From Nitzschia sp. DOCU1 (Eukaryota > Bacillariophyta > Bacillariophyceae > Bacillariales > Bacillariaceae), in the NCBI GenBank assembly GCA_951394045.1, contig CATOAN010000016.1, positions 1 through 15,202 on the forward strand: 15,202 bases of DNA, given 5' to 3'. Of the stretch, positions 7,825 through 15,102 are shown in pieces; positions within the stretch are counted from its first letter, which is position 1; every line of letters begins with the position of its first letter. The position numbers and the translations under genes were made by a program. The notes under the pieces were generated by a model. It was not told where the DNA came from, did no database searches, and saw only the letters and a list, made by a program, of their open reading frames with translations.

Positions 7825-8001
7825 ACCAAAGTATTTGTTAATCAGAACCAAAGCAGTTGTGATCAAACTGAAGAGCAATCCGAATCCAAGCACCACCAGG
7901 TAACCGATACCGGTGGAGAGCGGGGGCTCACCTCCAAAGAAGGAAGTGTCGCCGCTGTACTTGGCGAAAGGTGGGAAGAAGTCGTCTTTTTCGAGTACCA
8001 T
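7825..8001 (-). pseudogene. truncated DUR3-type urea/Na+ symporter (N-terminal fragment)
   Basis: The ATG at 8001 (- strand) begins 59 residues that resemble the N-terminus of DUR3, a sodium:solute symporter family plasma-membrane high-affinity urea transporter. The diagnostic parts are TSFFGGEPPLSTGIGY followed by the first membrane helix LVVLGFGLLFSLITTALVL and then INKYFG. Plant DUR3 has the same SFFGG...GVGY...LGFG layout. Similarity stops at Gly59. The frame then runs through unrelated sequence of the element's 3' region to a stop at 7756. A full protein would be about 600-700 aa with some 14-15 helices, so over 90 percent is missing. The rest is not visible left of the element. It is best read as a gene broken by the insertion with deletion. 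An exon followed by a distant next exon cannot be excluded, because GGTTGC after TTT could be a weak donor. Confidence 0.75.
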
Positions 8002-8420
8002 TGCTGCAGATGTTGTCCTGACAATTAATTTCGAACAGCCGTCGAAAAATTATGATACAAAAAAGATTTCTGCCGTCGTCGAGGCCGGACGACGAGCTTG
8101 TGAACGGCATGTCCAGCTTCCGCGTTGCAAGGAGAAGTTCCCCCTGGTACTTCTTTCCACGTTGTGTATACGTGACAACTTTCGAATCATAGTTCTTCTG
8201 CGTTTGGTGTGTCATGCCTTTCATCTAAACGACTCAACTTCCCAAAAATATCCAAGAAGTTCGCCTGCTCGACATTTTTAGATAGGCTTATGGACAAAAT
8301 TGTTCATTGCCATTGATAGGGTGCATTTTGCATCGAACTTGTCGCAGAGTCCGATGCCATCACATTCCCTTTAAATAGTGGGTTCGCCCGAGACTGAACT
8401 TCTCATCCAATCAAAAGAAA
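8002..8420. other. spacer between DUR3 fragment and interrupted ORF
   Basis: This holds the presumed upstream region of the DUR3 remnant (reading leftward) and of the frame starting at 8421 (reading rightward). A TTTAAATAG box lies at 8370-8378, 43 bp before ATG 8421, and could be a TATA-like element for that frame. I see no other supportable feature. The + strand frame at 7913-8281 is a shadow of the DUR3 fragment plus spacer. Confidence 0.4.
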
Positions 8421-8780
8421 ATGACGAAAGTTCCAGAACTTTTCGAAGGGGCTGTTGATACTCCACTGCCGACGTTGAAATGGTACAACCACCACTGCAG
8501 CATGCTTCGCTCTTCCCAGCTTGTGGCAATGCTGTAGGCGCATGGCATATATGAGCGTAAATGGGGTTCGCTTTACGACAGAGGCTACGACAGGATTGAG
8601 GCTATAATGGCTGAACGAAGGGACTATGAATCATTCTGCATAGCTACTCGTACGAACCAGACGGAAAGCAGATGCCGGTCCGTAACCTACCGGTACTCTA
8701 ACGTCATAATTATGAGTCGTCTTCAAGCGCAAAAGGTCCGCCCAACGCACGGGAATATAAGTGTAACGCGGGAGCGATAG
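8421..8780 (+). pseudogene. small ORF interrupted by an amber codon
   Basis: From ATG 8421, 38 codons end at TAG 8535-8537. The same frame then stays open for 80 more codons to TAG 8778-8780. The second half reads as plausible protein (AHGIYERKWGSLYDRGYDRI, then EAIMAERRDYESF), with charged and aromatic residues spaced as in an ordinary helical domain. A TTTAAATAG box lies 43 bp upstream. I do not recognise the family. The interpretations are a small gene killed by one nonsense mutation, an unnoticed splice, or chance. No GT-AG pair that neatly removes the TAG was found. The final stop lies within the left arm of the 8775-8820 hairpin. Confidence 0.3.
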
Positions 8781-8820
8781 AAAACGGAGCGCGGTTTGGT
8801 TGGCGCTCCATTTTCTATCG
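8775..8820. repeat. 46-nt foldback with 18-bp arms
   Basis: The arm CGATAGAAAACGGAGCGC (8775-8792) and the arm GCGCTCCATTTTCTATCG (8803-8820) pair at 17 of 18 positions around a 10-nt loop. This is far stronger than background in the window. It could be a small-RNA precursor, a terminator for the frame ending at 8780, or a miniature foldback transposon remnant. Sequence alone does not decide. Confidence 0.75.
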
Positions 8821-8918
8821 TACCGGCGCGGTAAGGCGGGCGCTCAGGCCGCTGGGCAATCGATAGTGTCATGAGTAAGCAAGGAACTGTTGACAAGTAA
8901 CAATGTTACATATGACCC

Positions 8919-9205
8919 AAACCCAAACCTAGTGTTAGTTAATTGATCGTGGGGGTTCAGCACCTAAAAGTTGGTAGAGACGGGTGTTAGTTGATTGCTC
9001 GTTGCGGGTGATAGTGAATTGCTCAGGGTGGGTCATGTACGGACACTACTGCATTGATACCTACAGCCAAAACCCAAACCTAGTGCTAGTTGATTGCTCG
9101 TGGGGGTTCGGCACCTAAAAGTTGGTAGAGACGAGTGTTGCGGGTGATAGTGAATTGCTCGGGGATGCGTTTCGCACGGACGCGGTTGGCCTGCATTCCC
9201 CTCAA
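8919..9205. repeat. 151-bp tandem duplication with 24-bp subrepeats
   Basis: AAACCCAAACCTAGTG starts copies at 8919 and 9070. Both copies continue through TAGTT-ATTG, TCGTGGGGGTTC, GCACCTAAAAGTTGGTAGAG and GGTGATAGTGAATTGCTC. The second copy lacks about 14-15 bp (one TAGTTGATTGCTCG subunit). Within the duplication a smaller unit, near TGNTAGTTGATTGCTCGTGGGGG, appears five times, so the array probably grew by unequal exchange. No coding potential is evident. Confidence 0.75.
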
Positions 9206-9384
9206 TAGGTTATGAGCCTTAAATTCGACTTCTTCGACCACAATGAGTCAGTCGGCGCACTGATCAAGCGCGCGGCGTCAATTGATCTGCAACTCGCATG
9301 ATTGATTACTGCGCAGTTGGTGTTCCTACTTCGTTTCGTCGGGTCCAAAACGAACCGTCGGGTCATCATCCTCATCTCTTGTAT

Positions 9385-9402
9385 CGATGATCATGATCAT
9401 CG
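9385..9402. repeat. perfect 18-bp palindrome CGATGATCATGATCATCG
   Basis: This is self-complementary over all 18 bases. It sits in anonymous spacer. It could be a dimeric factor site or a cruciform-prone spot, and no gene lies close by. Confidence 0.6.
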
Positions 9403-9494
9403 CCGTCGTCCATTCGCCATCGGTTCATCAACAGCACTGCGCGAAAAGTGCGCGAGCATAGCAGACGGGCATGCGCACCCCAGCATTCGCAGCG

Positions 9495-9508
9495 TCGATA
9501 ATTATCGA
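9495..9508. repeat. perfect 14-bp palindrome TCGATAATTATCGA
   Basis: This is self-complementary over 14 bases and AT-rich in the centre. It lies in the same spacer as the 18-bp palindrome about 95 bp to the left. No function can be assigned. Confidence 0.5.
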
Positions 9509-9763
9509 TGTCCTAAATAATGTCTTGTGTTCCGCGCGCGACAACGCGCACACAAAAATGGTCCAATCACATTGCCTTTAAAGGTTACGCACATAAAACT
9601 ACATATCATCACACATACGCTTGAAATTCAAATTTAATTAGAGTTGTGACACGTCTACACCAATCACAACGCGCGATTTCGCGGACAAAAAACCCTTAAA
9701 TCCGTGACAAGAAAAATCACAAAAGTTTCTGTACCGCTCAAGTTGCGGAGGGCATCGCCCAAA

Positions 9764-9791
9764 ACACGTACGCACACGCGCGCACGCGCGC
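9764..9791. repeat. 28-bp alternating purine-pyrimidine tract (Z-DNA prone)
   Basis: Strict purine-pyrimidine alternation runs for 28 bases, mostly CG and CA steps (for example CGCACACGCGCGCACGCGCG). Such tracts adopt left-handed DNA under negative supercoiling. It is followed 12 bp later by the 9804-9847 inverted repeat. Confidence 0.7.
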
Positions 9792-9803
9792 CCCGATTAG
9801 AAA

Positions 9804-9847
9804 GGAGCGTCCTTGCTTTATTGGATGCGATGATGAGGGGACGCTCC
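9804..9847. repeat. 9-bp inverted repeat GGAGCGTCC/GGACGCTCC
   Basis: The perfect arms 9804-9812 and 9839-9847 surround a 26-nt loop. The words GGAGCG and GCTCC also occur in the foldback at 8775-8820, hinting at a shared origin, but similarity outside them is not visible. Confidence 0.5.
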
Positions 9848-10632
9848 GCACCACTACGACCAAGAAACAATGACGACAGCGCCTACAAAAAGAAGAAAAG
9901 AATGTTCTTCTCGCTCTACTAGCTACTAGTAGTAGTGTGCGGCGTCGCTCTTCTTCCCTTCTCTGACTATCGCTGCCGACTTCGTCTTTGTAAGAATACC
10001 GCTAGCTTCAATGTACTAGGCACAACAACAAGATTGGAGGATAACAGCTGCCGTTCCGTCATTCTGGAGAGCCCATCGTTCCCTTCTTGTTCTCTGGTGG
10101 ATATGCGTTTTCCGCCTTTCGTTCGAAATGTGTCAGTCTTCCCGCCTCTTCTTCTCTACGAGTAGAACTATTGAGTCTTTGTAATAGCATCAACTATTAC
10201 CTACTACGTACGTTCGTCTTTGTAATCATAGTAGTAGCGTCAACGTACACAAGGTAGTGCAACATGTCTGGTGCTGGAGGACAGTAGCTGCTGCCTTCCC
10301 CCGTTCTCTGGAGAGGTCACTCTATGTTGTCTTCACTGTCTCCTATCATCTACTACTACCTTCTAGTCTTGGTGATAGCTTCGACGCACTTCTATGTGTA
10401 GTAACTACTATTCAACCGGCTCATCTTGCGCACGTCCGCCCAATGCACCAAACAAGAAGGAGACGACGACGACGATGCAATGATCTCGGAGGCAGTAAAT
10501 CAAGATTAAGTAGTAGTAGTGCAATAGGAACAGTTTCAGTAAATCGCAGGCCATAGCTTGGTAGAAGTCGTCGAACGAGTTGCGGACTGATTCGCCCATG
10601 ATTCATATAATGGTTTGATTCGGAGACAGTTG

Positions 10633-12078
10633 CTAGACGTAGTAGAGAAGGTTTGCGACAATGGGGCTGCTTCTTCTTCCAAAAGATTCTTGCGCACCGT
10701 CCATTCGCAGAGGAATCGTCGTATCTCCTTCGTCCCCAAGACCTTTTGTCAATATCATGTCTTCCATTTTGTTCAAGCCGTCTCCTGAAACAAGACCTTT
10801 CACGTTGAAATGTTCTTCCAATATGGTTGAAGTCGAAACAACAAATGCAGGTCTCAAGTCGTTGATGATAGTACTACCAGCTGCTCCACTCGTCGTCGTC
10901 ATCTTTGGACAAGAACCACCGTCCAGCAGCCGCACTGCTGGTAGACTGTACCCCATTCCAATGATCGCTGTAGGAACCAAGAAACATGCTAGCAGCCAAG
11001 TGTAGTTCCATTTTTGACCGGTAGTAGCCACAGCAGCAACGTCCTCGGGGCTACTAGGTTTCCCAGTACTAGGCGTGCTGGTGACCGCAGGCGTCTCGAA
11101 GCGAAAGATTTTCGAACAAGCATCAGGCGTAGATCGGTTGACGGGAGAAACGCCAAAACAAGAGTTGGCAATACTCCTGACAGCAGCGTCATTGATCGAC
11201 GGAAGGGCTGCCGTCGGATCACGAACCGAACAAATGCTGGATACATCCACATCCTCCAACAAGTCGTCGTCATGGGCCCCGTGCATTTGTAAAGCATTGC
11301 TTTGTTGACTTTGAATCACGGCATGTCCCAAACGGGCCGCATACATGACCAAAAATTCCTCCGACTTTCCAAAGTAATACTGGGTGGCTTCTTCTAGTAG
11401 GCTTCCATCCAAAATCGCATGGGCGACACTTGGCACATAAATGTATTGACACGAAGCCACGTCATAGAATTTCTTGCGATAGGTAACATGATTAGCGGCA
11501 ATGCCCAAAGCCTCGACAAGTTCAGGTTCCACTTCATGGTCTTCACTGTCGTCATTCGCTAATAGGCTTTGAATCAAAGCATTCAATTCTCGATGAATCA
11601 AGTCCTTTCGGAATTGTCGTTCTTGTTCGTGGTCCCGTTGCTCTTCGTGTGCAATCGTTTCAAAATCTTCCAAGAATCGGGGCGTCAATAGAGTTTCCAG
11701 TTCTTGTAGGGAGAAATAATCATAGCCATAAGGGTCAATCGTAGAAATCGTTTCTTCATCTGCCGGGCTTGGAGGGTCATCAATGACATCGACTGTTAAA
11801 GTCATGGCTTTCTTTGGCGGGATGACGAAACCCCCATCATGACTATCGTTATGTTCATTGCTATTGGTATAAGCTGTAGCGGCGGTGGACCAGGATTCCG
11901 ATGTGGCGACGGCCTGAATCTCAGGGGGCGGCGTCGACACCGAGTCATTATCAGGGCTGACTATGGCCTTGTTCATCATCTTCTTCTCAAGACTGCCACT
12001 ACCACTATTAGTACTAATAGAAGTAGCCTGGGGGGAGGAAACTCGCTTCTTGTTGCGACGAAACGATAGACGAAACAT
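10633..12078 (-). CDS. hypothetical single-pass membrane protein
   Basis: This 481-aa protein reads leftward from ATG 12078 without an intron. I do not recognise the family. The N-terminus is basic (FRLSFRRNKKRV), and residues 13-115 are Ser/Thr/Pro-rich and probably disordered. Residues about 118-175 are acidic and helical, with a likely coiled-coil segment (LEDFETIAHEEQRDHEQERQ). Residues 195-255 form the most domain-like part (FYDVASCQYIYVPSVAHAIL onward). A single hydrophobic helix spans about 360-380 (WLLACFLVPTAIIGMGYSLP). No signal peptide is obvious, so a tail exposed across a membrane is inferred. The frame extends upstream to another ATG at 12201 (522 aa). I prefer 12078 because the extra 41 residues look non-coding and the basic FRLSFRRNKK start is more natural. 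The 3' end is followed by triplet repeats, and no neighbour suggests its role. Confidence 0.7.
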   Translation of the reverse strand: MFRLSFRRNKKRVSSPQATSISTNSGSGSLEKKMMNKAIVSPDNDSVSTPPPEIQAVATSESWSTAATAYTNSNEHNDSHDGGFVIPPKKAMTLTVDVIDDPPSPADEETISTIDPYGYDYFSLQELETLLTPRFLEDFETIAHEEQRDHEQERQFRKDLIHRELNALIQSLLANDDSEDHEVEPELVEALGIAANHVTYRKKFYDVASCQYIYVPSVAHAILDGSLLEEATQYYFGKSEEFLVMYAARLGHAVIQSQQSNALQMHGAHDDDLLEDVDVSSICSVRDPTAALPSINDAAVRSIANSCFGVSPVNRSTPDACSKIFRFETPAVTSTPSTGKPSSPEDVAAVATTGQKWNYTWLLACFLVPTAIIGMGYSLPAVRLLDGGSCPKMTTTSGAAGSTIINDLRPAFVVSTSTILEEHFNVKGLVSGDGLNKMEDMILTKGLGDEGDTTIPLRMDGAQESFGRRSSPIVANLLYYV

Positions 12079-12623
12079 GGTTCTCGGGTGGAATGATGAT
12101 GGGAGATGATGGCATGGTAACGAAAAAATCGCAAGTCCTTCATTCAAATCGTGAGAGTTTGGCATGCCCCATGCGATATCTTTAGCAACGGCTTGCGGCA
12201 CCAGCTGTCATGGCTACAGACACGTCATTTAGCGTACGATACATAAGGCACGTTGCACGTCTCCGGACAGCTGTCAGACGACATAGCGCTGACGAAGCAC
12301 GGCCCCCCGTCGGTTCCCCGCCAAAGGCTATCACTCCCTGAGCTATGATAGTAGTAGCCAGACTTCTTCGTCTCATTGCTGTAGGAATATATAAAACAAC
12401 AAACGATGAGTAGTTCACATAGTACTAGGTCAATACAACGAATAAAAATTAGTGGTTATAGTCATGACCTATCGGGATGCCTCTACTACTGCATTATTGG
12501 TAAAATGAGACCGGGATCGTATTTTCTGGTAGCCCGGCCACGCAGTCTACGTCATCATACCCCATCCAAAATTGGAGTATTTGACCCATAGGATAAGGCG
12601 AGCGGGAGTATGAAAATGCAACG

Positions 12624-12669
12624 AGGGTCTCATTTGCAGTCGTATAAATATTGATGGAAATGAGACCCT
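12624..12669. repeat. 12-bp inverted repeat flanking a TATA-like motif
   Basis: AGGGTCTCATTT (12624-12635) and AAATGAGACCCT (12658-12669) are perfect reverse complements. The 22-nt loop contains GTATAAATATTG. A third copy of the core, AAATGAGACC, lies at 12503-12512. Repeated copies on both strands around an AT-rich box look like a regulatory module. A foldback remnant is the alternative. The nearest downstream gene start on the + strand is 1.7 kb away. Confidence 0.6.
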
Positions 12670-12843
12670 ACAACGAGAAAAAAGCGCCATCAGGAAAGGG
12701 AAAATATTGGGGTACCCATATCATATGCCCCCCACCCCCCAAAAAAGCCATCACCGTGGGGAGGTGTCACAACCCATTATTATACCCCTCAATATTACTC
12801 ATCCCCCTAACCAGTAGCTATTGCCCCGCCCCTTAATAAACCG

Positions 12844-12881
12844 CCACACCATTCACTATCTACCACACCATTCACTATCTA
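12844..12881. repeat. 19-bp perfect tandem duplication
   Basis: CCACACCATTCACTATCTA occurs twice back to back (12844-12862 and 12863-12881). This is a simple recent duplication and may be useful as a length-variable marker. Confidence 0.85.
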
Positions 12882-13080
12882 CGCATCCAATCAAAAACAT
12901 CATTCCCATTCAACATATTAACTCTCCATTATCAAATGACACTTGGCTTAACTACACTGCTATTCTATCCCAATACCATACCGCAATTACAACAGTGGAA
13001 TCCATTTTTGCACTAGCTATTTTTAATTCGTCCATGCTATGCTCATCTTGCTGGCCGCTGGTACCAAATGATTGCCAAAC

Positions 13081-13230
13081 CCCAGTTCCCAATGCTGCCC
13101 CTCATGGTGCCAATGCCACTTTGTGGTACCCATGATCTCTCTCAACTCCCAGTGCTGGCCCTCGTGGTGCCAATGCTACCTAGTGGTACCCATCATGATG
13201 ATCTCAACCAGCTCCCAGCAGTGCTGCTGC
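13081..13230. repeat. 60-bp minisatellite with GGTACC words
   Basis: Two units, 13081-13140 and 13141-13200, align without gaps, and 41 of the first 50 positions are identical. A partial, diverged third unit follows from about 13211. GGTACC recurs near 13050, 13125, 13185 and 13289. The 60-bp unit equals 20 codons, and one + frame (that of position 12821) reads as Pro/Ala/Asn-rich protein (for example SSAAATHANNPPLGTSTNPN) but is broken by several stops. It may therefore be the remains of a low-complexity coding region. Confidence 0.55.
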
Positions 13231-13682
13231 CACTCATGCCAACAATCCCCCCCTCGGTACTAGCACCAATCCCAACAATCTGACAGCCGGTACCACCAAT
13301 CCCAACATCAATGGTCCTCCCCCTGAATATAGATAATCGTACTGCCAATGCCTCTTGCCTGCATGTGTCCCACTTTCATGCTCAGTATTTGTAGATCATT
13401 GGTCCTACAAGTTGCATCATTTGTGAGTTGCATTTCTCCCTTTTCCAAACCTTTGCCATGTCACGTCCTACGTACAGCATTGCAAGCCCCAATCTTGGAG
13501 GAGTATTCAAAGTTACTCACTCACTCTTCCTTGCTACGACCGTAGGGTAGTGTACTATCACTGCAACCGAGTTGAAAATAAGTTAGTTCTATTGTTTTTC
13601 TCCAAATCTCACCCTCCTTCTTTGTCTTACCTTTAAAGCCCTAGTCATCCTACACACAACGTTGGTCACATTCCTTCTCAGA

Positions 13683-13702
13683 CACAGAGTTTGAACTCTG
13701 TG
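13683..13702. repeat. 9-bp inverted repeat CACAGAGTT-TG-AACTCTGTG
   Basis: The perfect 9-bp arms have a 2-nt centre, giving a near-perfect 20-bp palindrome suited to binding a dimeric protein. It lies about 700 bp upstream of the gene at 14404. No function can be assigned. Confidence 0.5.
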
Positions 13703-14168
13703 GGTTTCTGCTCATCATGTCATATCCAATTGAGCGTTTTTGTTGTTGCTTCCTGCTCCTTTTTGTGGCATTGTTGGCATCCATTGTGTACAATCCAGCC
13801 CTCCCCTGCTGCTGCGACTTGCAGCTGCAACTGCATTTTCCTGCACAGCACCTGCCCCACTTGTCATGACGGCTCTACCTTGCTTTACTTTGTGGCAACG
13901 TCTACTCTTGATACCGCCGAGGTTGTTGCGAGGACCATCTAATCTTTTTTAACCATGTACTCGTCATCCTCTCTTGTCTCCCGTTCAAACTCTTTCACTT
14001 ACAGACGCTGGCACGCCCGTTTTATGTGTGGTGATAATGCTCCCTGTGTTCAAAAATCAACCCGCCGCCACTCCCTTTTCAAACTTTTCATCCTGGTGAT
14101 AAATGCACTGTACCCTCTATGCCGCCTTTTTAACCGTTCGTTTCGTTAACCCCATTCCGAAAGATGGG

Positions 14169-14257
14169 ATTAGACGACAATATATTGTCGTCTGGCGCGC
14201 CTGCCCACCCAATTAGACGACAATTTCATTGTCGTGCAATTCAAATTAGACGACAAT
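14169..14257 (+). promoter_or_regulatory. triple ATTAGACGACAAT repeat with palindromes
   Basis: ATTAGACGACAAT occurs at 14169-14181, 14212-14224 and 14245-14257. The first copy is extended into a perfect 22-bp palindrome (14172-14193, with half-site AGACGACAATA). The second forms ACGACAAT-TTC-ATTGTCGT (14217-14235), and the third is a lone half-site. This layout of full, spaced and half sites upstream of a gene is what a dimeric DNA-binding protein's operator or a nested RNA hairpin series looks like. The terminal repeats of an unseen element are an alternative. Its association with the 14404 gene is by proximity only. Confidence 0.55.
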
Positions 14258-14261
14258 TTTT

Positions 14262-14305
14262 CTTAATCGGGCCTTAATCGGGCCTTAACCGGAGCTTAAT
14301 CGGTG
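14262..14305 (+). repeat. four 11-bp tandem repeats (CTTAATCGGGC)
   Basis: The units are CTTAATCGGGC, CTTAATCGGGC, CTTAACCGGAG and CTTAATCGGTG at 14262, 14273, 14284 and 14295, followed by a broken fifth unit (CTTAG). The 11-bp period places every unit on about the same face of the helix. The array directly abuts the ATTAGACGACAAT block. Confidence 0.75.
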
Positions 14306-14318
14306 CTTAGTTCTACCC

Positions 14319-14339
14319 GTGTAATACTACGCATTACAC
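14319..14339 (+). repeat. GTGTAAT/ATTACAC stem-loop
   Basis: The perfect 7-bp arms (14319-14325, 14333-14339) enclose a 7-nt loop, 65 bp before the start codon at 14404. It could be part of the leader of that mRNA or the end of the regulatory block. Confidence 0.5.
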
Positions 14340-14403
14340 CTCCCTCCAACAATCAACCGATTGCCTCCAGTGCCAATGACTCTCATTTTCATCCCTTGGC
14401 ATC

Positions 14404-15102
14404 ATGAGTTGGTCCGGAAGCAATCAAGATCGATCGTACAATCCATACGGTATGGACTTTTCCGGGGGCCTGGAATACGATTCCGATGTCGAGCCCGACC
14501 CCATGGATGCACAAATCGCCGCTACTCTTCGCTTGTCAAACGAGGAACACAACCGCCGTACCGGTAAGAAGGAACCGCTCGAGAGGATTCAGGTTTCCAA
14601 CGTTGGAGGGGGCATCCGCATGTTCTCAGAGCCAGGCCCCGATCCCCGCTTCATGACGTTTGACTTCCCCGAACACATCTCCACTGAACAGGTTGAAGCC
14701 TTTGAACAGCACATTCGTCGTTGCAACCGCTACTCCCTGGCATCCCCGACTACCGTTCCCTCACCTACTGTCAAAAATGTTCCAGAGAAGTGCAAGTTGT
14801 GCGATGAAGTCCCTTGTATCTTGAATCTTAGCCCCGACGGTGTCAGTTCTGGTCGTACCCTGCACGAGTTTCTTTTCGAAAAGGGTGATTCCATGATGGA
14901 GTCGGGAATCGCGAATAGCGAGATACGTTATGCACTCTACCGCGACGCGACAACGTTCATCAACGGCTACCTCGGCAAAGGCAACCGGAAGGAACTCCCT
15001 GCTTGCGTCGTCGGTGAGATTCGCGATAGTTACCCGGCCAAATGTGGTAACTACACCGGATTCAAAAAAGGATTCTTGGAAAAAGAAAACAAAAAGAAGT
15101 AG
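14404..15102 (+). CDS. uncharacterised Cys-cluster/YTGFK protein, diatom-type family
   Basis: This 232-aa protein is complete within the window. Residues 1-125 are polar and acidic, with MDAQIAATLRLSNEEHNRR and a folded-looking FMTFDFPEHISTEQVEAFEQHI. A cysteine cluster follows: C130, C133 and C138 in CKLCDEVPC. The C-terminal block (about 175-221) contains RYALYRDATTFINGYLGKGN, then RKELPACVVGEIRDSYP and NYTGFK, and the end is lysine-rich. From memory, the CxxC--PC cluster plus R--LYR--LG-GNR--LP-CV---IR--YP---Y-GFK resembles a multi-copy family of diatom proteins with no known function; I could not verify this. The start at 14404 follows GGCATC. A frame-shifted ORF at 14361 is a shadow. The structured repeat block just upstream is its likely regulatory or leader region. 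A small metal-binding adaptor or nucleic-acid-binding protein is possible, but this is not shown. Confidence 0.75.
   Translation: MSWSGSNQDRSYNPYGMDFSGGLEYDSDVEPDPMDAQIAATLRLSNEEHNRRTGKKEPLERIQVSNVGGGIRMFSEPGPDPRFMTFDFPEHISTEQVEAFEQHIRRCNRYSLASPTTVPSPTVKNVPEKCKLCDEVPCILNLSPDGVSSGRTLHEFLFEKGDSMMESGIANSEIRYALYRDATTFINGYLGKGNRKELPACVVGEIRDSYPAKCGNYTGFKKGFLEKENKKK

Larger units (their letters stand above)
8781..10632. other. repeat-rich intergenic region, no supported gene
   Basis: No coding frame with recognisable content occurs on either strand. The stretch contains a 46-nt foldback, a 151-bp tandem duplication, perfect palindromes at 9385-9402 and 9495-9508, and an alternating purine-pyrimidine tract. 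It also has a 9-bp inverted repeat and numerous short GTA/CTA and GAC triplet runs (for example around 9915-9935, 10195-10235, 10460-10475 and 10510-10520). Two loosely similar blocks begin with CGTCTTTGTAA (about 9978 and 10212) and each continues to a CTGGAGAG word, suggesting an old degenerate duplication. Confidence 0.5.
12202..14403. other. intergenic region with structured repeats, no clear gene
   Basis: This includes the presumed promoter of the leftward gene and the leader of the rightward gene at 14404. Several + strand frames (12821-13135, 13068-13283, 13691-13942, 13955-14149) have biased, low-complexity content and no family motif. Listed separately are an inverted repeat around a TATA-like motif, a 19-bp duplication, a 60-bp minisatellite, an 18-of-20-bp inverted repeat, and the ACGACAAT/11-bp repeat block. 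An AATATATAAAAC motif near 12387 is AT-rich and TATA-like, but lies about 310 bp from the leftward gene start. Confidence 0.45.

Noticed and set aside
8341..8420. tRNA-like T-arm word (GGTTCGCCCGA)
   Set aside because: No acceptor, D-arm or anticodon pairing could be built around it. No tRNA or rRNA gene was seen in the window.
8919..9205. CRISPR array
   Set aside because: The repeats are diverged, unevenly spaced and nested in a larger duplication, in a eukaryotic context without cas genes.
9302..9520. 72-aa + strand frame in the spacer
   Set aside because: It is built over palindromes and GATCATC-type repeats with no recognisable protein features.
12387..12400. TATATAAAAC as promoter of the leftward gene
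   Set aside because: It lies about 310 bp from the preferred start and reads best in the opposite direction, so it was kept only as an AT-rich motif.
13691..13942. 83-aa Cys/Ser-rich + strand frame
   Set aside because: It overlaps another open frame of similar quality, is low-complexity, and has no conserved motif.
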